Assembly (NCBI GenBank): GCA_030737835.1
Contig: CM060855.1
Location: forward strand, 8,223,434 to 8,287,433
DNA: 64,000 nucleotides
Source of the DNA: Acorus gramineus
Taxonomy: Eukaryota; Streptophyta; Magnoliopsida; Acorales; Acoraceae
Direction: 5' to 3'
A model generated the notes under the pieces. The model was not told the DNA's origin, did not search any database, and saw only the letters and a program-made list of their open reading frames with translations. Shown here piece by piece: positions 58,448 to 64,000 of the stretch (positions are counted from its first letter, which is position 1; the number at the start of each line of letters is the position of its first letter). The position numbers were made by a program, and so were the translations under genes.

Positions 58448-61400
58448 TGATTGACGCGAATGTCTTTGTTTTTCTGTTCTCAGTCCTTCGATCACGGCTA
58501 TTACTTGCTGGTGAAAGCGATCCAGGAGTTGCGCGAGAAGAAGGATGGACTCGTCACAGTTGGCATCGGTGGCCCGAGCGGCTCCGGAAAGACAAGGTCT
58601 CTCTCTCTCTCTCTCTCTCCGGTTTCATCTGTTTGTGATTCTTGGATATGATGTTCTTCTTAGTTTTCCTTATTGTGTTTCTGATCATCTGAAGCTTGGC
58701 GGAGAAGGTGGCGTCTGTTCTCGGCTGCACAATTGTGTCCATGGAGAATTACCGTGACGGAGTTGATGATGGCAATGACTTGGAGTCGATAGATTTCGCC
58801 TCTCTTGTCCATAATCTTGAGGTTATGATTGTTATATTGTTCCCTTTTGATTCTGTAAAATTGCCCACTCTGGAACTAGTTGTTAAAATTCAGTTTAAGA
58901 ATCAACTTTGAAAATTTCATTTCACTGGATTTTCAAAAAACAAGGAGTTTTGGGTTCTTTACACACAAAATTAAAATGTCTAGTGCAGTAGGAGACCATT
59001 TTTTCATGGGGAAAATGGGGTCTGCAAAAATTGGAATCTGTTGTAGAAACTGTTCCAAATGAGGCATTAGTATAATTTGCGTGTCTGTGACGTGTGATGA
59101 ATGATTGAGTTATTTGGAATTTGTTGGAGTAGGACTTGGTGAAAGGAGTGGATATCTTGATGCCAGTTTTTGATTTCCGGGAGAAGAGACGTGTGGGGTC
59201 CAAGTTGGTGAAGGCTTCTTCTTGTGGGGTGGTAATTTCTTTTAATATATATTTTTTTGTGGTAATTCCTTTACATTTTTTTTGCTATGTGGAATTCTTG
59301 AATCCCACATCTTTGTATGTATGTGTTCTTGCAGGTAATTGTTGATGGGACATACGCTCTGCACTCAAAGCTGCGGTCTTTTCTTGACATCCGAGTTGCT
59401 GTAGTGAGTAGCCATCTACCTTACAGGATTTTACTTACTCAACATTAATGTGAAAGGAAAATTATTCATTGTTTTTAATTTGTGTTCAGGTTGGTGGTGT
59501 TCATTTCAGTCTTCTTTCCAAAGTCAAGCATGACATTGGGGACTCATGTTCATTGGATTACCTCATAGATAGCATCTTTCCTTTGTTTAGGAAGCATATT
59601 GAACCAGACCTCCATCATGCACAGGTTGGATTGCATTTTATTGGGAAGCTTCCTTTTATTGTTCCTTAGTCTGATTTTAGCTTGTTTGTGCAGATCAGAA
59701 TCAACAATAGCTTTGTTTCATCTTTCAGGGAGCCTTACTACAAGCTGAAGTGCAAATATGAGGTCTGTGTATGTCGTCCCTGGTGTTTACTGTTTACTCA
59801 AGTTGTTTATTTTAGTTACCTTCATGAGCTGCTAAAGATTGTGTTCTTGATTTTTTATCTCCTCTTGCCCAATCAAAGTTCGACAGGCATTATCTCCATT
59901 GCCAAAAGAAGGTTCTCTATATAGGACGTATAGCCTGAATTGTACTTCTACAAAAAGGAAAATGGTCATATTTTGACATCACATGGTTTACAGATGTTCT
60001 AGGAAAATTTATTTTTTCTATAAGCTGTTACTTTAATATTTTTGATATTTCCTATGTACATAACAGGCATTGGTGGAATGAGCATTTTCTTGTTTTAACC
60101 GTTCATTGTCTCCCATTGAGTGATTGCAACTTATATTTTCCCTTGATCATATACTTCATACTTGAAGTAGTTGTATCTATGACTCTATGTACATTCAGAG
60201 ATTGTGGATCAATTGCAAATGAGATTATTTCTTGAGTACCACTTGGAGGGAGCATGTTTTGTTCACCTTTCAAAAAAGATAATCCAATAAAGGGAATTGC
60301 ACTTAAGCTCTTACTGGTAGTTTTCTCGTTCACTATAAGAAGCGTTTTTTTCCAACCTAGAATGACTTACTTAAAATTAAGCCTCTACCATGGCAACCTT
60401 CCTTATTCAAATAACCATCTCAAAAACGCAAAATTTTCTTCCCCAATATGGATACTTTTGAGGGGTTGTTTTTTAATGGGGGAATCCAACTATGTCAGCA
60501 ATCAGGAGATTCTTGCCCGACCGGGTGTATATTAGGAAATTATTATTAGTGTACAACACGCTTCCGTATCCATCATAGATTCAATGTCAAAAAACCTCTC
60601 TTACCTTTTTTTTAAAATTATTTAGATCCCCATAAATAATGTGGAACCATTTGCTTTAGTCACTTTAAGGTTGTTTTCTGAAGAGCCTTCCATGTCATTG
60701 ACTTGGCAATTGAGTTACTGCAGTGGAAACTGCCTTCACATGACTGCACAGCTGAACAGGTGGACATGATGATGTTGTGTCTTGTAGAATTCCATGCAGT
60801 GATAAATTCTCCCAGTGGTGAACCATAATTTATTTGGGGATCAGTATATTTTCATATATCTAAATGCTCGTACATGAATAGTTAATTTTTATCCATACTC
60901 CGTCCTTTTAGATGACGAGGAACCCCAACATTAGTTGGGAAACCCAGAGGCAAACAGTCACCTACAAACCTTATGCATCAGGTTCACCCGAAGGGATTTG
61001 AACTTGTAAGTATTCTCCAAGACCAAAGTGCATCATGTGGGATGGGGGCGTTCTAAATTGAGTGGCCAACTAAATATCTGCTGTCAACCCAGTGAGTCCA
61101 CAGGAAGGGTCATTTGATAATAAGAGACCAGAACTTCATAATTAGCCTTGCAGCATTTTAGTGTTTCAAGTTCCTAAGCCCTTAGCTCCCTTCAGTTTTT
61201 GGTCTACACACCTACTGGCTACTGCCAATAAACAAAGTATTGCTTGGTGATAGTTGAGCCCAACCACAAGAGAAGACAAATGAGGATTTCAACTTGATAA
61301 AGAGTAGACCTACGAATAAAAAAGGAGCTAGTCCAATATATCTGATAGGAACATAGAACAGACTTGATGAGCTATAGTCTCCCAGCATAAGATAAAAGAT

Positions 61401-62635
61401 TACCAGCCCATCCTCAGATCCTATTCTCCTTATTCTAATATGAGAGGTTAACACATACCCTTTGAGAACTTAGCACTCAAGAGGGGAAGCCCCAAATAGG
61501 TAATTGGGTGATGACCTTCTGAGAAACCAAGTATGCCTGATGCTGAATCGGAACCAATGGACTGACCTCCCAATAAATTCTGGGCTTTTGAATGAATAAC
61601 ATGAAGACCAGATCACAAATCAATTAAGTGAAGAATTTTAGATAGGTGAAGTAACACTTTTGGATTGCCATCAGAAAAGATGAAAACATAATCAGCAATA
61701 ACAAGGTGGTTGACTTGAAGATCATTTGTTTGAGCTGGGATAAAATGGCCCGATTCAACACCTTGGTCAAGAAGTCATGAAAATCTTTCATAGCTATGAA
61801 AATAGATAGGGGGATAGGAGATCTCCTTGCAAAAGTCATCTGATTGTAGAGAAAGAACCTCGGGGAGAACCATTTAGGAAACATAGATTTTTCTTTTCTT
61901 AGACACAAATGGCATTGTTCAGGGGATGGTGACATTAAAAGATTTTCTTTGCAGGATGTGGTGTCATAATTATGGTCATGGAGTGCTTGTATATGTACAC
62001 ACCTATACATTTCTGCTCATGAAGAAATTGTATGCTAGAATACACTTACATATGCAGACTTGTAAGGCCGTGAGAGAGTGTATTTGTGTTTGTTGTTAAC
62101 TTATAATTTGAAAAAAAATGCAGGGAACTGTATATTTATGTTTATTGCTGTTAAAGATGTTACATGTGCATAATTTATCTTCTACATATGCTCCTTTTTT
62201 TATTATTGAGATTTACACTCCAGTCTTGGATTCCTTTTGTAATTTGAATTTTTTGAATTTTGAGCAGTCTACAGATGGGCATGCAGCCTACTTTTTTAAT
62301 GGGAATGATGTGCAAAAGGAGAAGTGAGTGCATTGAATAAGCTAGGTTTTTGGCCTAAAGCATTGTTATATCATTTACATGTGAACTGCTACGTATTACA
62401 TGTAGCAAATGTAGCCCACCTGTTGTCTTAAAGTAAGACACCATCTGAAAACATTGTTATTATTTTCTTGGCCAGTTTTATTGAGATGTATCTTAGGCCA
62501 CCTTCGTCATGTGAGGAAGCGAGGATAAATGATTGGATTAAAGTACGGCAATGTGGGATCAGATACTATTTATCATTGGGGGATCAGAGAATTGTTGACA
62601 AGAACTATATCATTAGACCGAAAGCTGAATTTGAG
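58230..62635 (+). CDS. P-loop uridine-kinase-like + CYTH-domain protein (partial, 9 exons seen; runs off the right edge)
   Basis: Two-domain protein of the plant uridine-kinase/CYTH group, related to triphosphate tunnel metalloenzymes TTM1/TTM2. It resembles most closely, from memory, the longer Arabidopsis protein At2g01460. Exons: 58230-58385, 58484-58596, 58695-58821, 59133-59231, 59335-59403, 59490-59624, 59694-59762, 62268-62323, 62476-62635 (984 nt, 328 codons, all GT-AG). After a Ser/Pro-rich N-terminus comes Walker [11 protein letters not shown] (81-90), then [31 protein letters not shown] and [16 protein letters not shown], typical of the kinase part. From exon 8 the CYTH region begins ([39 protein letters not shown]). 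The activity in plants is uncertain: TTM relatives are reported to be (pyro)phosphatases rather than uridine kinases. The remaining exons were not found before 64000. Confidence 0.88.
58410..58448 (+). repeat. (CT)n(GT)n compound microsatellite in intron 1 of the kinase/CYTH gene
   Basis: CT repeats start about 25 bp after the donor and pass into TGTGTGTG; the tract occupies nearly half of this 98-nt intron. Confidence 0.85.
58597..58620 (+). repeat. (CT)n microsatellite overlapping the donor of intron 2 of the kinase/CYTH gene
   Basis: Donor ACAAG|GTCTCTCTCT: the microsatellite is the first part of the intron itself, replacing the usual GTAAGT-like consensus. Confidence 0.85.
60908..61080 (+). 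repeat. Dispersed repeat relic, family shared with 42843-42978
   Basis: See 42843-42978: shared AACCCCAACATTAGTTGGGAAA-like palindromic start, then AAACC and a GGGATTTGAACTTG block in the same order, opposite genomic orientation. Confidence 0.6.
61444..61860 (-). pseudogene. Degenerate LINE reverse-transcriptase fragment
   Basis: Read on the minus strand in shifting frames: [10 protein letters not shown] (RT box normally QGDPLSPYLF) near 61830; [15 protein letters not shown] (catalytic YADD box decayed to ADYV) near 61680; and [19 protein letters not shown] near 61500, the RT thumb signature of plant L1 elements. Order and strand agree with a single LINE, broken by stops and frameshifts. Confidence 0.75.
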
Positions 62636-64000
62636 GTCAGTAAACTTTAAATTTATTTATTTATTATTTTTTGCATATTCACCTCTAATATAAATGATTT
62701 AGAGTCTCAGACATATTTGATAATTTCACTTTTTTTTTGTTTATTATAAATCGTGGATGGGCATAGGATGTCTGAACTTCTGTTTGGGATTTTAGTAGTT
62801 TTCATGCATGTTAGCTTTTCACTTATCTTACTATTTTTTTGAGCAAACAACATTGATTATTAAATCTGGCAACTGATAGATCCTAGGACTCAAGATGATG
62901 TTTGTTGATAAGACAGGCGCTTAACCAGTCACAGTCAATTTTGTTATAAGCCTTTTTCTCATATAGGGCTTATTGTTATTCATATTTGCAATATGTAAGA
63001 GTTTCTTGTTCATCACGTGACACAACATGCAGAAAAGTTGCTTTAGATCTGAGTTATCTATTCATCTGGACATTGCCTCTGAAATAAATTGCATCTCTCT
63101 TAAATTTGATCCTCAAATCAATACAATAGTTCCTTTTTATTATTGGTGTTACTGATTTGCTTTATGTATGATTTCCTGTTGATCATGTGATGCGTCATAT
63201 AGAAAAAAATCTGTTCATCCACACAGCCCTTGAAATAATTTACATCCCCTTTTATTATTTTTCAGGAAAATGTGGGAATCTATGACTAAGATATATAATG
63301 ATCTGGTGTTTTACATCCCCCTCTTACATTAATGTTTTTGATCCTTGCTTTTTTCTTCCTAATTTAATTTTGATCCAAACTCTCGTGTGACTGGTATAAT
63401 TTATTAAATTAGATACTAAAACTGAGCTTTGTTGACTTTCTAGATGTAGTTGTTTAATTTAATCAATAAGAAAAGAGTACATGTCATCGATTTGTTATTC
63501 TTTTTCTTTACCGATGGTGTATTAATTTTTTTTTTTTTGGGGGGGGGTGGGCATTAGTATGGGGGTCTCCCCAATTCTAAGTGATTCATCTCTCTTTATT
63601 TTATTTATTTTTCCTCTGTTTATTTTAGATTTCTTGTACGGGTTCCCTTGTCTCCCCCTTTGCTTTAGGGGCACTTTATTAAGAAGATGGCTCCTATATA
63701 TTTTCTCAAAATTCCTGATATTGATGTACGTTGAATCACAAAGTTTTTAAAACAATGCTCATGAATTTGTGGTTGCCAGAACCCATGGTCTTATTTAACA
63801 ACTGTATCATCTTCACATACTTTATTTTTTAGTTGAATTTTGTACCCCTTGAAATTGAAAAGGATAATAACTATACTACAATAATTTGTAACAAAAGAGG
63901 GGCAAGTTGGCATAAGATGGAGATCTTATATGTGTGCTATGTGGAGTGGAGGTGGAGTCATATGGATCACCTTTTCATGGGGTGTGCATTCAGCCAGGAA
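62636..64000 (+). other. Intron 9 of the kinase/CYTH gene (continues past the window)
   Basis: Starts with donor GTCAGT after ...KAEFE. I looked for the expected next CYTH segment (family members continue with a GGLLALGY-like stretch) and did not find it before the edge. Contains a poly-T/poly-G patch at 63530-63547. Confidence 0.6.

Larger units (their letters stand above)
59763..62267 (+). other. Intron 7 of the kinase/CYTH gene (2505 nt) with repeat insertions
   Basis: Holds a dispersed repeat relic (60908-61080) and a degenerate LINE reverse-transcriptase fragment on the opposite strand (61444-61860). The rest is AT-rich. Confidence 0.7.

Noticed and set aside
1..64000. CRISPR arrays, rRNA genes, bacterial-type operons, organellar insertions
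   Set aside because: No spaced short repeats with uniform spacing, no rRNA-like sequence and no plastid or mitochondrial gene segments were recognised.

Overview
This is a stretch of nuclear DNA from a flowering plant. The exons are short and GC-richer, and sit in AT-rich GT-AG introns. Gene families are plant-specific (RABA6, MINU-type SNF2 ATPase, FKBP17, Raf-like MAPKKK), and introns and intergenic DNA are full of degenerate plant transposable elements. The species cannot be fixed from the sequence. Seven protein genes are supported. Five are complete in the window (calmodulin-like, SNF2 ATPase, DUF1295 reductase-like, FKBP, MAPKKK). Two run off the edges (RABA6 on the left, uridine-kinase/CYTH on the right).

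Layout: 279-484 (-) first exon of a RABA6-type Rab GTPase; 485-3848 TE-rich spacer; 3849-4385 (+) intronless EF-hand protein; 6335-16632 (+) 12-exon SWI/SNF ATPase of the MINU (CHR12/CHR23) class; 19555-22400 (-) 9-exon DUF1295 / steroid 5-alpha-reductase-like membrane protein; 24167-25585 (-) 3-exon thylakoid-lumen FKBP; 26656-44504 (-) 13-exon EDR1-domain Raf-like MAPKKK (SIS8-like) with introns swollen by TEs; 44505-58229 a 13.7-kb gene-free spacer; 58230 to beyond the right edge (+) a P-loop uridine-kinase-like plus CYTH-domain protein, 9 exons seen. Every intron I placed (12 for the MAPKKK, 11 for the SNF2 gene, 8 each for DUF1295 and the kinase/CYTH gene, 2 for FKBP) is GT-AG and keeps the reading frame.

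The genes do not form an operon or pathway, but their neighbourhood is informative. CML, RABA6, DUF1295, FKBP17 and SIS8-type MAPKKK are, as far as I recall, also neighbours on Arabidopsis chromosome 1 (around At1g73630-At1g73660 and its duplicate around At1g18160-At1g18210). The window would then be an ancient conserved block, with the SNF2 gene as an extra member here.

The most unusual structures are non-coding: a fold-back element carrying arrays of telobox (TAGGGTTT) units in both arms inside a MAPKKK intron (35886-36906); a Mutator-like MITE with a perfect 9-bp target duplication (29167-29702); and a 690-bp double fold-back with interleaved A-B-A'-B' arm order (51143-51833). Others are CT microsatellites at the 5' ends of four introns, a stop-free frame-preserving intron in the SNF2 gene, and several LINE/SINE-like relics. 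No CRISPR, rRNA, credible tRNA or miRNA gene was seen. I did not find a clearly novel protein system.
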